A stretch of DNA of 34,621 nucleotides from an uncultured Burkholderiales bacterium (GCA_903861115.1 CAIOTD010000038.1:1-34621), one strand, 5' to 3'. Shown: positions 8,476-17,067, counted from the stretch's first letter. The notes: generated from the letters alone by a model not told the origin. Made by a program: numbers and translations.

Positions 8476-9148
8476 TGGTCCTGACCCCGTCAACGCCACC
8501 GATCAAGCACACAGACGCTTTTTGATGCGCAAAAACACCCACCGTGATGACGCCCGGCCACTGATTGACCATGCTCTCAAACGCCAAAGGGTCGGTGATC
8601 TGCAGACCCTTGACATCCAAAATGTGCTGCTGATTGTCGGTCAGCAAAGGCTGGCCATCCTTTAAACGCACATGGGCTTGCCCACCCAGCGCTTTGAATT
8701 GCGCAATGAGTTTGGGCGCGGCCATGGGGATGATTTCAACGGGCAATGGAAACGCGCCAAGGGTCGTGACCCACTTGCTTTGGTCCACGATGCAGATGAA
8801 GGATTTGGACTGAGCGGCGACAATTTTTTCACGCGTGAGCGCAGCCCCCCCGCCTTTGATCATGAAGCCTTGGTGATCAATTTCATCTGCCCCATCCACA
8901 TACACATCCAACTCAGGAACCTCTTGGCTTGAAAGGACTGGGATGCCCAGTGCTTGCAGGCGCTTGGTCGATGCCTCGGAACTCGACACCGTGCCCTTGA
9001 TGGACAGGCCTGATTTGGCCAAGGCATCGATGAAGAAATTAACGGTGGAGCCCGTTCCCACCCCGACCCAAGTTTGGGGCTTGAGCAGTTGAACTGCTTT
9101 TTCTGCCACCATGGCCTTCAGTTGATCTTGGCTTGATAATGAACTCAA
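8465..9148 (-). CDS. rpiA: Ribose-5-phosphate isomerase A
   Basis: RpiA interconverts ribose 5-phosphate and ribulose 5-phosphate in the pentose phosphate pathway. Signatures are VGVGTGSTVNFFIDAL near the N-terminus, SSEAST, the VDGADEID active-site Asp motif, the phosphate loop KGGGAALTREKIVA with catalytic Glu/Lys, and a GGVDGVRTIEF end. The frame extends to a TTG at 9178, but an AGAGGAG Shine-Dalgarno placed 8 bases before TTG 9148 makes this the better start, giving 228 residues against 219 in E. coli RpiA. The gene is divergent from pyrD (106 bp) and its 3' end overlaps the small cysteine-rich gene. A TATAAA on the minus strand in the gap may be its -10. Confidence 0.96.
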   Translation of the reverse strand: MSSLSSQDQLKAMVAEKAVQLLKPQTWVGVGTGSTVNFFIDALAKSGLSIKGTVSSSEASTKRLQALGIPVLSSQEVPELDVYVDGADEIDHQGFMIKGGGAALTREKIVAAQSKSFICIVDQSKWVTTLGAFPLPVEIIPMAAPKLIAQFKALGGQAHVRLKDGQPLLTDNQQHILDVKGLQITDPLAFESMVNQWPGVITVGVFAHQKASVCLIGGVDGVRTIEF

Positions 9149-9209
9149 CGGCTCATCTCCTCTCTTTGTTTTATACAATAGATGCTGATTTGAAAAAAAA
9201 TTGTTCCCC

Positions 9210-9242
9210 TCAAAGGCTCCTTGGAGCTTTGATTCATCAAGG
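9210..9242 (+). promoter_or_regulatory. pyrD leader with two mutually exclusive hairpins
   Basis: Hairpin 1 (9210-9232) pairs TCAAA with TTTGA and GCTCC with GGAGC, with one bulged G and a tiny loop. Hairpin 2 (9227-9242) pairs CTTTGA with TCAAGG (one G-T pair) around TTCA. Both use the CTTTGA strand, so they cannot form together. Hairpin 2 buries AAGG (9239-9242), the only Shine-Dalgarno-like sequence before the pyrD ATG at 9255, though its 12-base spacing is long. The layout resembles a translation switch; that it works is an inference. Confidence 0.3.
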
Positions 9243-9254
9243 TAGTTTAGCCCT

Positions 9255-10358
9255 ATGCTGTTGCCCTATTCCCTCATCCGCCCATTATTTTTTTCCTTCG
9301 ATGCGGAAAAGGTTCATGATTTCACATTGAGAACGCTTAAATTCACGCAAAACACTTGGGTTGGCCAATGGTTGCTTTCACAACCCGTGGTCAACGACCC
9401 CATTCAATTGATGGGGCTTGAATTTCCAAACCGAGTGGGCTTGGCCGCTGGGCTGGACAAAAATGCCAGCGCCATTGATGCCTTTGCCTCGATGGGTTTT
9501 GGTCACATTGAGGTGGGCACCGTCACGCCCCTGCCCCAAGAAGGCAATGCCAAGCCCAGGATCTTTCGAATAGAAGAAGCACAGGCCCTCATCAACCGTT
9601 TGGGCTTTAACAACAAAGGGGTGGAGGTCTTTTTGGACAATGTACAAAAGGCACGGATTAAAACCCATCCTCTAAGCCGTTCTACCCCCATGGTGCTGGG
9701 CCTGAACATTGGCAAGAACGCCATCACCCCCATGGAGAGCGCAACGCAAGACTACCTCAAAGCCTTTGAGTCGGTTTACCCCTATGCGGATTATGTGACG
9801 GTCAACATTTCAAGCCCGAACACCAAAAATTTGCGCAGTCTTCAATCCGACGACGCCTTGGACGCTTTGATGGGGGCACTCCAAGCCCACAGAGAAATTC
9901 TTCAGGCAAGACACGGCAAACGCGTGCCCTTGCTGATCAAAATCGCACCTGATTTGAACGCCGAACAAATCCTCCTCTTGGCGAGCACCTTCAAAAAACA
10001 TTGCGCCACCGATCAAAGCGCCAAACAAGGCAGTTGGGGCATCATCTCCTCCAACACCACGCTTTCACGAAGTGGTGTTGAGGGGCTTGTCGGCGCCCAA
10101 GAGACGGGTGGACTCTCGGGCGCACCGCTTTTGAACCCCAGCAACGCCGTCTTGTCTCAACTCAGACAGGCCATGGGGCCGCATTTCCCCATCATTGGCG
10201 TTGGGGGCATCATGAGCGGGGAAGATGCCTTGCTCAAAATCAGCTCGGGCGCTGATATGGTGCAGATCTACAGTGGCTTGATCTACAAGGGGCCCCAACT
10301 TGTGAATGAAATTGCCCTGGCCTTGAAAGGGCAAAAGGCTGCGCTCCCTTCGCTTTAG
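9255..10358 (+). CDS. pyrD: Dihydroorotate dehydrogenase, quinone type (class 2)
   Basis: PyrD oxidises dihydroorotate to orotate in pyrimidine synthesis, passing electrons to membrane quinone through FMN. The 367-residue protein has the class 2 N-terminal helical extension ([20 protein letters not shown]) that docks to the membrane. FMN and substrate motifs are [56 protein letters not shown] with the catalytic Ser characteristic of class 2, [15 protein letters not shown], and [12 protein letters not shown]...[19 protein letters not shown] 9255 fits the normal N-terminus. It is transcribed alone, facing the phasin gene. Confidence 0.97.
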   Translation: MLLPYSLIRPLFFSFDAEKVHDFTLRTLKFTQNTWVGQWLLSQPVVNDPIQLMGLEFPNRVGLAAGLDKNASAIDAFASMGFGHIEVGTVTPLPQEGNAKPRIFRIEEAQALINRLGFNNKGVEVFLDNVQKARIKTHPLSRSTPMVLGLNIGKNAITPMESATQDYLKAFESVYPYADYVTVNISSPNTKNLRSLQSDDALDALMGALQAHREILQARHGKRVPLLIKIAPDLNAEQILLLASTFKKHCATDQSAKQGSWGIISSNTTLSRSGVEGLVGAQETGGLSGAPLLNPSNAVLSQLRQAMGPHFPIIGVGGIMSGEDALLKISSGADMVQIYSGLIYKGPQLVNEIALALKGQKAALPSL

Positions 10359-10428
10359 CACCATGGGGTGTGCGGTCAAACCCAAGGCAAGACGACCCCC
10401 AAGCCGTCAATGTTGAGCACACAAAAGA

Positions 10429-10463
10429 CAAAAAGCCCCAAGCGCAAAGCAGCGTTTGGGGCT
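10429..10463 (-). terminator. Rho-independent terminator of the phasin gene
   Basis: A 12-bp stem (10434-10445 with 10452-10463, one G-T pair, arms AGCCCCAAGCGC / GCGTTTGGGGCT) with a 6-base loop is followed on the minus strand by a run of Ts. It sits 30 bases after the phasin stop. On the plus strand there is no T tract, so it should act mainly on phasin mRNA. Confidence 0.75.
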
Positions 10464-10493
10464 CCACCTTTCTCCCAAGGGAGAGGGGCGTGT

Positions 10494-11042
10494 TTATTTT
10501 TTCTTGGCCGTCGTTTTACCAGCGTTCATGGCATGGGCAGACATTGTTTTGACATTGCTGTCGACCATGTCAGTGGCTTGCTTGACGGCTTTTTGAACCG
10601 ATTCCAATGCATTGGTTCCAGCGCTCACAGCTGTTTTAAAGGCCGCAACAGCCGTTTCAGAGCCAGCGGGGGCATTTTTAGACAGGTTGTCAAACATCTC
10701 TTGATAAAGCTTTTGGCTTTTGGCAAATTGTGCTTCCACCACGGAGCTCACGTCTTGGCCAGAGGAGGTTGCGATTTCGTACAAATGACGGTTGTAGGTC
10801 ACCATCTTTTCAGCCAAGGGCTGAAACAAGGTGGCTTGCATGGACAACAAGTCTTGCGCGTCTTTCACGCTCAACACCGTTTGAGCGTTGGTGTGGCTAT
10901 CAGACAGTGCTGACTTGGCCGCGGCCATGTTGAGCTCAATCAACTGCTCAACACCGGCAAAGGCTTTGCTGGTCAAACCCACCAAAGTCTCTAAGTTAGA
11001 TTTGTTAGCCGCCACAATTTGATCAGGGGTCAGATTCATCAT
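10494..11042 (-). CDS. Phasin family protein (PHA granule-associated)
   Basis: A 182-residue, helix-rich, mostly hydrophilic protein starting [20 protein letters not shown], the usual start of betaproteobacterial phasins (PhaP-like). The middle is amphipathic ([58 protein letters not shown]) and the end is Ala/Lys rich (AGKTTAKKK). Phasins coat polyhydroxyalkanoate granules and limit their size. The frame reaches 11093, but a TTGGAGA Shine-Dalgarno lies 6 bases before ATG 11042 (an ATGATG pair). No PHA synthase is in the window. The upstream operator described separately supports control by PHA level. Confidence 0.93.
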   Translation of the reverse strand: MMNLTPDQIVAANKSNLETLVGLTSKAFAGVEQLIELNMAAAKSALSDSHTNAQTVLSVKDAQDLLSMQATLFQPLAEKMVTYNRHLYEIATSSGQDVSSVVEAQFAKSQKLYQEMFDNLSKNAPAGSETAVAAFKTAVSAGTNALESVQKAVKQATDMVDSNVKTMSAHAMNAGKTTAKKK

Positions 11043-11096
11043 CGAAGTCTCCAAAATGTTAGTTAAAGAATCATTGAAAAGGTTAAAATTCAAGCT

Positions 11097-11124
11097 TGTT
11101 GCATTGCAATATGACCGCAGTATA
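11097..11124 (-). promoter_or_regulatory. Phasin promoter with PhaR/PhbF-type operator
   Basis: On the minus strand TATACT (11119-11124) is a good -10; no clear -35 is found at 17-18 bp. Just downstream, overlapping the expected start site, is TGTTGCATTGCAA (11097-11109, plus-strand reading). It fits the published consensus TG-N-TGC-N3-GCAA bound by the PHB regulator PhbF of Herbaspirillum seropedicae (a PhaR homologue). PhaR proteins repress phasin genes until PHA is made. The sequence match is seen; binding is inferred. Confidence 0.6.
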
Positions 11125-11242
11125 GGCTTGTGAGCCCATCAATCGTTGATTTAACCCCCTGTTGTAGGCCTCTTTAGAGTCCGTTTTCTAATTTTTTAGG
11201 GACCTTTTCCACAAAGTCCCCTTTCTGAAAAGCCTCTCTTTC

Positions 11243-12463
11243 ATGTCCAATGCTTCCCGTCATGTGATTGATCCTGCCACCAAGCAGGCCATTTTGCACT
11301 TGTCTTTTGCCACCTTTGCCAGCATGACCATTCAGCGTTTGTGCGACCCCATGTTGCCAGAGCTGTCACACAGCTTTGACGTGAGTCGCAGTCAAGCCGC
11401 GCAGGTCATCTCCTACTTTGCGGTGACCTATGGGTTGATGCAAATTTTCTTTGGACCCCTGGGTGACAAGTATGGCAAATACAAGGTCTTGGCCTGGGCC
11501 ACGGTGGGTTGCAGTGTGGGCTGCTTTGGCAGCGCCTTGGCCTATGACTTGCCCTTTTTGGTTTTTTGCAGAATCTTGACCGCCACCTGCACGGCAGCCA
11601 TCATTCCTTTGGGCCTGGCCTGGGTGGGTGACTCGGTGGACTACACCATACGCCAAGCCACCTTGGCTCAGGTCGGGCTTGGCTCCACCATGGGCCTGGT
11701 GGCGGGTCAGCTCTTTGGCGGCCTGATCACGGACACCTTGGGTTGGCGCTGGGCGTTTGCAATGGTGGGCATTTTATTTTTTGTCGTGGGCAGCGTGCTT
11801 TTGAAGAACCCCATCGCTAAACTTCAGCACGACCACCAAGATGGCCCCAATGGAGAGAGGAGCTTGTCGTTTTTTAAAAATGCGAGCTTTGTGTTTGGCA
11901 AACAGCGCCCCAGACGGATACTGGCCTGTATTTTTCTTGAAGGCACCTTTGCCTTCGGTGCCATCGCCATTTCTGCAACACACTTGCATGACCACCATGC
12001 GTTGGCCGTTTCATGGGCCGGTGCAATTGTTGCCCTGTTTGGCATTGGTGGCGTGAGCTACATGGCCTTGGCCACTCGGCTCATTCCTCGCCTGGGTGAG
12101 TCGGGCTTGGTGCGCGCAGGCGCTTTGACCTTTGGTGTGTCTTATCTAGTGATCGGTTTTTCTCCCCATTGGATGTTTGATGTCTTTGCCTTCGTTGGCG
12201 CTGGGTTTGGCTTCTTCATGTTTCACAACACGATGCAAGTCCACGCCACTCAGATGGCCCCTGAGGTCAGAGGCACCTGCATGGCCCTGTTTGCGGCCAT
12301 CCTTTTTGCCGGCCAATCGGTGGGTGTCATTCTTTGCGCCGCACTCACGTCGCTGATGTCCTCGTCTTGGGTGCTGCTCTTGATGGGACTGTCTTTGGCA
12401 CTCTTGGGTTGGGTTTTACCGGTATGGATCGATCCCCACAACATGCGCGCAAAGGGCGTTTAA
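11243..12463 (+). CDS. Major facilitator superfamily transporter
   Basis: A 406-residue integral membrane protein with about 12 hydrophobic segments. The MFS loop motif between TM2 and TM3 is visible as GPLGDKYGKYKVL, and TM5 has the antiporter-like GSTMGLVAGQLFGGLI (drug:H+ antiporter group). The first segment begins after about 18 polar residues, and there is a cytoplasmic loop near residues 195-225 (HDHQDGPNGERSLSFFK) between the two six-helix halves. It is probably a proton-driven exporter of the inner membrane; the substrate is unknown. It is divergent from the phasin gene with 200 bp between the starts. Confidence 0.88.
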   Translation: MSNASRHVIDPATKQAILHLSFATFASMTIQRLCDPMLPELSHSFDVSRSQAAQVISYFAVTYGLMQIFFGPLGDKYGKYKVLAWATVGCSVGCFGSALAYDLPFLVFCRILTATCTAAIIPLGLAWVGDSVDYTIRQATLAQVGLGSTMGLVAGQLFGGLITDTLGWRWAFAMVGILFFVVGSVLLKNPIAKLQHDHQDGPNGERSLSFFKNASFVFGKQRPRRILACIFLEGTFAFGAIAISATHLHDHHALAVSWAGAIVALFGIGGVSYMALATRLIPRLGESGLVRAGALTFGVSYLVIGFSPHWMFDVFAFVGAGFGFFMFHNTMQVHATQMAPEVRGTCMALFAAILFAGQSVGVILCAALTSLMSSSWVLLLMGLSLALLGWVLPVWIDPHNMRAKGV

Positions 12464-12633
12464 GGGCGAAGGTCGCCAAAGCCAGAAAGACCTCAAAAAA
12501 AACACCCTTGATGCTGTTTTTAAGAACTGAAACCGATCGCATTTGAGCTTAAACTTTAAATCAATCTGACTTGAACCCACTTTTTTGGGCTCTCACAAAA
12601 GAGGCATCCGCCTCACCCTTACTGAAAGTCGCC

Positions 12634-13614
12634 ATGGACAACATCGATCAACTTGATTTGGATTCAAAAGAATGGGATCACATTGCCCAAGCATTGGATC
12701 GTCACCCGCATTACAAAGTTCTAAAAAGACTCGCCCCAGAGAGGTGGCTCACCAAGTCCTCGCCGTCCCGTGGCGAGTCCACGGTGCTCAAGGGCGTGAT
12801 TCTGGACACAGAAACCACGGGGATGAACTCTCTCACGGACAAGGTCATTGAGTTGGGGATGGTGGCGTTTGAATACGACGCAACACTGGGTCAAATCACT
12901 CACGTCTACAAAGTCTTTGACCAATTAGAAGACCCAGGCTTTCCCATTCCAGCCGAGACCACGGCCATACATCACATCACCGATGAGATGGTCAAAGGTC
13001 ACCACATCTCAGACCAAGAGGTCCAAGAGGTGCTCAAGGACGTGTCTTTGGTGATTGCACACAACGCTGCCTTTGATCGCCCCTTTGTGGAAAACAGGTG
13101 GCCCTTTTTTGCACAACTGCCATGGGCTTGCAGCATCAAAGACATTGATTGGCGATTCAACGCCTTTGGCTCGGCCAAATTGGAATATTTGGCGATGACG
13201 CAAGGTATTTTTTATGAAGCGCACCGAGCGGAGACCGATTGCTGGGCTCTCCTAGAGGTCTTGAACATGGTCTTGCCCAAAACACAGCAAACTGCCATTC
13301 AGACCCTCTTTGAATCCTCAACCCAACTCCAAAGCAAAGTCTATGCGATCGGCTCGCCTTATGAGACGAAAGACATCTTAAAAGCTCGCGCATACCGTTG
13401 GTCAGCGGACATCAAATGCTGGAGCAAGGCCGTCCACTCACCCGACAAACTCAAAGAAGAGCTTCTATGGCTCAAGCACCATGTCTATGGACAAAGAAAA
13501 GGCGCAAAAGTTGAAATTGAATCGTTGAGCGCCAAAGAGCGCCACTCAGAACGCGTGGGCACCAAGTACATGCAGGACTTGAGTGCCATTCAGGACTCAG
13601 CGCCCGCAGACTGA
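12634..13614 (+). CDS. DEDDh 3'-5' exonuclease domain protein (DnaQ-like)
   Basis: An RNase T/DnaQ-fold exonuclease. ExoI is VILDTETTGMNSLTDKVIELG (Asp and Glu metal ligands), ExoII is LVIAHNAAFDRPFVENRW with its Asp, and ExoIII is YEAHRAETDCWALLEVL with His and Asp, the DEDDh set. The C-terminal third (about 100 residues: YAIGSPYETKDILKARAYRW and following) resembles the extra domain of exonucleases that bear a DUF-type nucleotide-handling tail. I placed the start at ATG 12634 (326 residues); the frame extends to TTG 12571. It lacks polymerase or clamp-binding signatures, so a repair or RNA-processing role is more likely than a role as the Pol III epsilon subunit. Confidence 0.85.
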   Translation: MDNIDQLDLDSKEWDHIAQALDRHPHYKVLKRLAPERWLTKSSPSRGESTVLKGVILDTETTGMNSLTDKVIELGMVAFEYDATLGQITHVYKVFDQLEDPGFPIPAETTAIHHITDEMVKGHHISDQEVQEVLKDVSLVIAHNAAFDRPFVENRWPFFAQLPWACSIKDIDWRFNAFGSAKLEYLAMTQGIFYEAHRAETDCWALLEVLNMVLPKTQQTAIQTLFESSTQLQSKVYAIGSPYETKDILKARAYRWSADIKCWSKAVHSPDKLKEELLWLKHHVYGQRKGAKVEIESLSAKERHSERVGTKYMQDLSAIQDSAPAD

Positions 13615-13659
13615 AGTCCAACGAGGGACGTTAAAAGTCCCGGCGCTGCGATGCGCTCA

Positions 13660-14022
13660 TCAATTGACAATTTGCCAAGGCACAGGACAAGACCCAACTT
13701 GAGGGTAATACTGCTGATAGGCTGAGCAATAATAGGCCACGGGCGCCACCATGCCGGGTGCACCGTTCATATAAGTAGGCGCAGGGTTCACAAGGATGGG
13801 TGGATTGACATACGTGGGACCGTAAACGGGTTGAGAGCCCGCATAAATGGCTCCTCCAATCAAGCCTGCAGCCAACACAGGTGCGACCCAGCCACCTCGA
13901 GACCAACCCCCGCCGTGGCCATAGCCCACATGGCCATGACCAAAGCCACCAGGATGGGCTTGGGACACAGCGCCCGTCACCGCCAAAGCAAGGACCAAAA
14001 CGGTTTGAGTTAATTTTTTCAT
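13660..14022 (-). CDS. Small secreted/exported Gly-His-Tyr-rich protein, unknown function
   Basis: A 120-residue protein with a clear signal peptide (MKKLTQTVLVLALAVTGAVSQA) followed by a Gly/His-rich stretch (HPGGFGHGHVGYGHGGGW), a hydrophobic, glycine-rich segment (APVLAAGLIGGAIYAG) and a Pro/Tyr-rich end with two Cys: YYCSAYQQYYPQVGSCPVPW. This C-terminal pattern, YYC-x5-YYP-x3-CP-x-PW, recurs in small exported proteins of Burkholderiales as I remember them. The two Cys could form a disulfide in the periplasm. GGGAGG upstream favours the second ATG of the ATGATG pair (14022). Function is unknown. Confidence 0.75.
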   Translation of the reverse strand: MKKLTQTVLVLALAVTGAVSQAHPGGFGHGHVGYGHGGGWSRGGWVAPVLAAGLIGGAIYAGSQPVYGPTYVNPPILVNPAPTYMNGAPGMVAPVAYYCSAYQQYYPQVGSCPVPWQIVN

Positions 14023-14175
14023 CATGCCTCCCAAAAGGGTCGATTGCAAAAACCATCTGCCAAGGGTCCCTTTGGACTGTTGATCGATGGCGCTCTGTTG
14101 ATAGAGCCTTCATGCACCTATAACGGTTTCAGAAATCAAGGGGTTGACAACATTTGGGGGCGTTTGAATAAATAT

Positions 14176-14562
14176 TCAAGCCACCACTTGAAAACCCAAG
14201 ACAAACAAGGCGATGACACTGGCGTACCCCACGACCCAGAAAATCGATCTTGCCGTGGCCAAGTCCTTGACGTAGCACAGGATGTAGAACAACCTTGCGG
14301 CCACGTAAATGACAGAGCACAGGTCCAAGGGGTTGGCTTCCACGCCCGCCATCATGGCCATGATCACGGCAACTGCAAAAAAGGGAAACGACTCAAAACA
14401 ATTTTGATGTGCCGCGTACGCCCTTGCCCTGAAACCCGTTTGTTTGGCCATCCACTCACGAGGGTTGTTGTTGTCGTAGCCAGACAACTTCCATTTAGCA
14501 ATGGTCACGGCAATGAGTGGCGTGAGCCCAGCGATCAACACACAAGCATACGTAATGTTCAT
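14176..14562 (-). CDS. MAPEG family membrane protein
   Basis: A 128-residue protein with four hydrophobic segments. The MAPEG signature is RARAYAAHQNCFESFPFFAVAV, matching the R-x-AHQN-x2-E-x-FP-x-FA pattern of bacterial members. MAPEG proteins (microsomal glutathione transferase-like) form membrane trimers and may conjugate glutathione to lipophilic compounds; bacterial ones are mostly uncharacterised. ATG 14562 has GAGG 6 bases upstream. It is a single gene, divergent from the HAD gene. Confidence 0.9.
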   Translation of the reverse strand: MNITYACVLIAGLTPLIAVTIAKWKLSGYDNNNPREWMAKQTGFRARAYAAHQNCFESFPFFAVAVIMAMMAGVEANPLDLCSVIYVAARLFYILCYVKDLATARSIFWVVGYASVIALFVLGFQVVA

Positions 14563-14682
14563 GAAAAACCTCTTTTTTTGATGGGATGGATTGCTCTTGA
14601 CTTTAGCACACCAAGGCTTTCGAACGCACTTGCTGGGCTTCGGTTAAGATGACTTTAAAACCCCAATACGCACACCCAAGCC

Positions 14683-15381
14683 ATGACCACCCCCAAAAAA
14701 CTCGTCGTCTTTGATGCCTACGGCACACTCTTTGATGTCTACAGCATCTCTCGTGCAGCTGAGGACATGTTTCCCCATTTCGGGGTGGCGCTTGCCAATC
14801 TTTGGCGAGACAAACAAATTGACTACACTCGAATTGTGTCCTTGAGTGACCCCAACGCCTCTGAGGGCAGCCGATACTATGAGCCGTTTTGGAGCATCAC
14901 AAAAAAAGCCCTGCGTTACAGTGCAGACAAGCTAAAGCTCGACTTGAGTGATGAACAAGAAAACGCATTGATGCAGGCCTATGACAGGCTTGAAGCTTTT
15001 GCAGAGAATCGGCAAGTGTTGGAAGCGTTAAGGGCCAAGGGACTGCAAACCGCCATCCTGTCAAACGCCAACGCCGATATGCTTGAGCGGGTGTGCAAAC
15101 ACGCACAAATCCATCACCTTTTTGACAACATCGTCTCTGTTGAGCGGGTGCGTCAATTCAAAACCCATCCAAGCACTTATGCGCTCATTGAGGAGAGCTT
15201 TCAAGTCGAGCGCAGCAGCATCCTCTTTGTCTCAAGCAATGACTGGGACGCGCTGGGTGCGACTTGGTTTGGCTGGGAGACGGTCTGGCTCAATAGAAGC
15301 GGGCAACCCAGCGACCGCTTGGGCCCACGCATTGCGCACATGGCCAAGGATTTAAAAAGCGTGCTCACGCTCTTGGATTAA
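14683..15381 (+). CDS. HAD type II hydrolase, (S)-2-haloacid dehalogenase-like
   Basis: A 232-residue protein with the full catalytic set of L-2-haloacid dehalogenases: nucleophile D11 in FDAYGTLFDV, the Arg in LWRDKQIDYT, Ser-Asn in ILSNANADML, Lys in VRQFKTHPSTY, and FVSSNDWDALGA with the Ser, Asn and Asp that position water. These enzymes hydrolyse short 2-haloalkanoic acids to D-2-hydroxyacids. Length is normal. True haloacid activity is plausible since every known catalytic position is kept, but family members also act on other substrates. It ends 19 bp from the convergent amidase gene. Confidence 0.88.
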   Translation: MTTPKKLVVFDAYGTLFDVYSISRAAEDMFPHFGVALANLWRDKQIDYTRIVSLSDPNASEGSRYYEPFWSITKKALRYSADKLKLDLSDEQENALMQAYDRLEAFAENRQVLEALRAKGLQTAILSNANADMLERVCKHAQIHHLFDNIVSVERVRQFKTHPSTYALIEESFQVERSSILFVSSNDWDALGATWFGWETVWLNRSGQPSDRLGPRIAHMAKDLKSVLTLLD

Positions 15382-15400
15382 GCCCCAAAGCATTTGCAAC

Positions 15401-16732
15401 TCAAGTCCACTGCTTGGACACAGCTCGCTCCACGGCCCATGCACTGCTGAGGATACGGGCATCTCGTCCTCGAGCACCCGAGATCATCAAACCCATGGGC
15501 AATTCATCTGGGGCTTGCATGGGCAAACTGATCGAGCAACCGTCTAAAAAATTAAAGACAAACGTATTCCTCAGCAGCAAACGGTTTGTCTCCCCAAAAA
15601 GCGCATCGTCCTTCAGCAAGGGGGCGATGGCCGGGGCTTGCATGGGCACGGTGGGACACAAAACACCATCGTATTTCTCAAAGACGGCTGAGACCCGTTC
15701 GATCCAAAGACGTCGGCGGCGCAACAAATCCCAATACGCCGTGAGGGTGATGTCAGCCCCTAAAAGCAAGCGTTGAACCACACGAGCATCCAATTTTTCC
15801 AGTTGATGCGACACCAGAGAAGCGTGCGAGGCCCAGGCCTCTATGGGTGAAAGGCCGCCAGGCTGATTGATTTCATTGATCTCCGCCAAGTACTCACCCG
15901 CTTGGTGCTCAAGGATGGCCCCTTGAGAGGACAGATGGGCCAGCGTCTTGTCAAAGGCTTGAGCGACCTGTGGGCTCAATTGATCCAAAACCACCGTGGC
16001 GGGCACCAAGAAACGCATGCCACAGAGGTCTCTTTCAAAGACGTCCAACGGCTGCTGAGAGAGCACTTGATCGACGCGTATACAGTCCTCCACGCTCTGG
16101 GTCATGGCACAAGCCGTGTCAAGGGATGGCGCCAAAGGCACCGTCCCTGACAAAGGAACCCTGGACTGCGTGGCCTTGAATCCCACCAAGCCACAAAGGG
16201 CGGCGGGGATGCGAATCGAGCCTCCCGTGTCAGAGCCCAGTGCGGCCTTGCACAGCCCCAAGGCCACTGAAACAGCCGCGCCCGAAGACGAGCCCCCTGG
16301 AATGCGCTCGAGCGACTCATCTGAGGGATTGACGGGCGTGTTGTAATGGGGATTGATCCCGACCCCCGAGAAAGCCAACTCGGTCATGTTCGTTTGCCCA
16401 ACGATCAAAGCCCCTGCCGCTCTGAGCCTTTGCACCGCGATGGCATCCCTTTGAGCGGGCGGGTTTTGAGCGAGCACCCGTGTACCGGCCAAGGTGACCT
16501 CGCCAGCAATGTCGTACAGATCCTTCACACTCACGGGCCAACCCAACAAAGGTGTGCGGCTTCTTTGCTCGGGCGCCAAGGTGTCCAGCGCCCTTGCTTG
16601 CGCCATGCACTCTGACTCAAAAAGCTTGGTGAAAACGTGCCTGGCAGGGTGCGTCTTTGCAGCTTGAAAGATCTGAGCGTAGGCGTGCTCGAAACCCTTT
16701 GATGCATCCAAAGACTTTTTCAAATTAGACAA
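15401..16732 (-). CDS. Amidase (amidase signature family)
   Basis: A 443-residue amidase with the Ser-cisSer-Lys triad: Lys in GWPVSVKDLYDIAG, and the glycine/serine-rich signature GGSSSGAAVSVALGLCKAALG followed by the nucleophile region GSDTGGSIRIPAALCGLVGFK (first 20 residues shown elsewhere only in part). The frame extends to 16981, but that stretch overlaps the whole next gene in another frame; TTG 16732 has AGGAG 7 bases upstream and starts LSNLKKSLDASKGFEH, so I take it as the start. It is the last gene of a three-gene minus-strand set after a Bug receptor and pterin dehydratase. The substrate is unknown. Confidence 0.92.
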   Translation of the reverse strand: MSNLKKSLDASKGFEHAYAQIFQAAKTHPARHVFTKLFESECMAQARALDTLAPEQRSRTPLLGWPVSVKDLYDIAGEVTLAGTRVLAQNPPAQRDAIAVQRLRAAGALIVGQTNMTELAFSGVGINPHYNTPVNPSDESLERIPGGSSSGAAVSVALGLCKAALGSDTGGSIRIPAALCGLVGFKATQSRVPLSGTVPLAPSLDTACAMTQSVEDCIRVDQVLSQQPLDVFERDLCGMRFLVPATVVLDQLSPQVAQAFDKTLAHLSSQGAILEHQAGEYLAEINEINQPGGLSPIEAWASHASLVSHQLEKLDARVVQRLLLGADITLTAYWDLLRRRRLWIERVSAVFEKYDGVLCPTVPMQAPAIAPLLKDDALFGETNRLLLRNTFVFNFLDGCSISLPMQAPDELPMGLMISGARGRDARILSSAWAVERAVSKQWT

Positions 16733-16773
16733 TTCGTGTCTCCTTGGTTGGTGGACCCATGAGGCCCCTCTGT

Positions 16774-17067
16774 TCAGCGCAACTGCTCGATGGCCAAGGC
16801 CAACTGTCGGTCCCTGAGTGTAAGGCGCTGACAGTCGTGTGTAAAAAGCTTGATGCTCACGGTGCTGTACACATTGCTCCAATTGGGATGGTGATCTTGA
16901 ACCTGCGCCAACATGGCAACTTGGGTCATGAAACCAAAGGCTTGAATAAAATCGTTGAACACAAAATCCCTTTGCATCCAAGCCCCACTTGGCTCAATGT
17001 GCCACAACGGCAAGGCTTGGCTCAAGGCCTGGAGTTCATCAATGGACAAGGGCTTGATGGCATGCAT
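16774..17067 (-). CDS. phhB: 4a-hydroxytetrahydrobiopterin dehydratase (pterin-4a-carbinolamine dehydratase)
   Basis: A 97-residue PCD/DCoH protein. The active-site pattern is VQDHHPNWSNVYSTVSIKL (HHP-x-W), with LPLWHIEPSGAWMQRDFVF before it and FTHDCQRLTLRDRQLALAIE after. It dehydrates 4a-hydroxytetrahydropterin, recycling the cofactor of phenylalanine hydroxylase or a related pterin. No aromatic amino acid hydroxylase is in the window. The ATG at 17067 has no clear Shine-Dalgarno; a TTG at 17082 would add five residues. It lies 43 bp after the Bug receptor and 41 bp before the amidase. Confidence 0.9.
   Translation of the reverse strand: MHAIKPLSIDELQALSQALPLWHIEPSGAWMQRDFVFNDFIQAFGFMTQVAMLAQVQDHHPNWSNVYSTVSIKLFTHDCQRLTLRDRQLALAIEQLR

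Noticed and set aside
13625-13641. GGGAC/GTCCC hairpin between convergent genes as a terminator
   Set aside because: The stem has only 5 bp and no T run on either strand.
16733-16981. N-terminal extension of the amidase frame
   Set aside because: It overlaps the end of the pterin dehydratase in another frame, has no amidase character, and TTG 16732 has a good Shine-Dalgarno.
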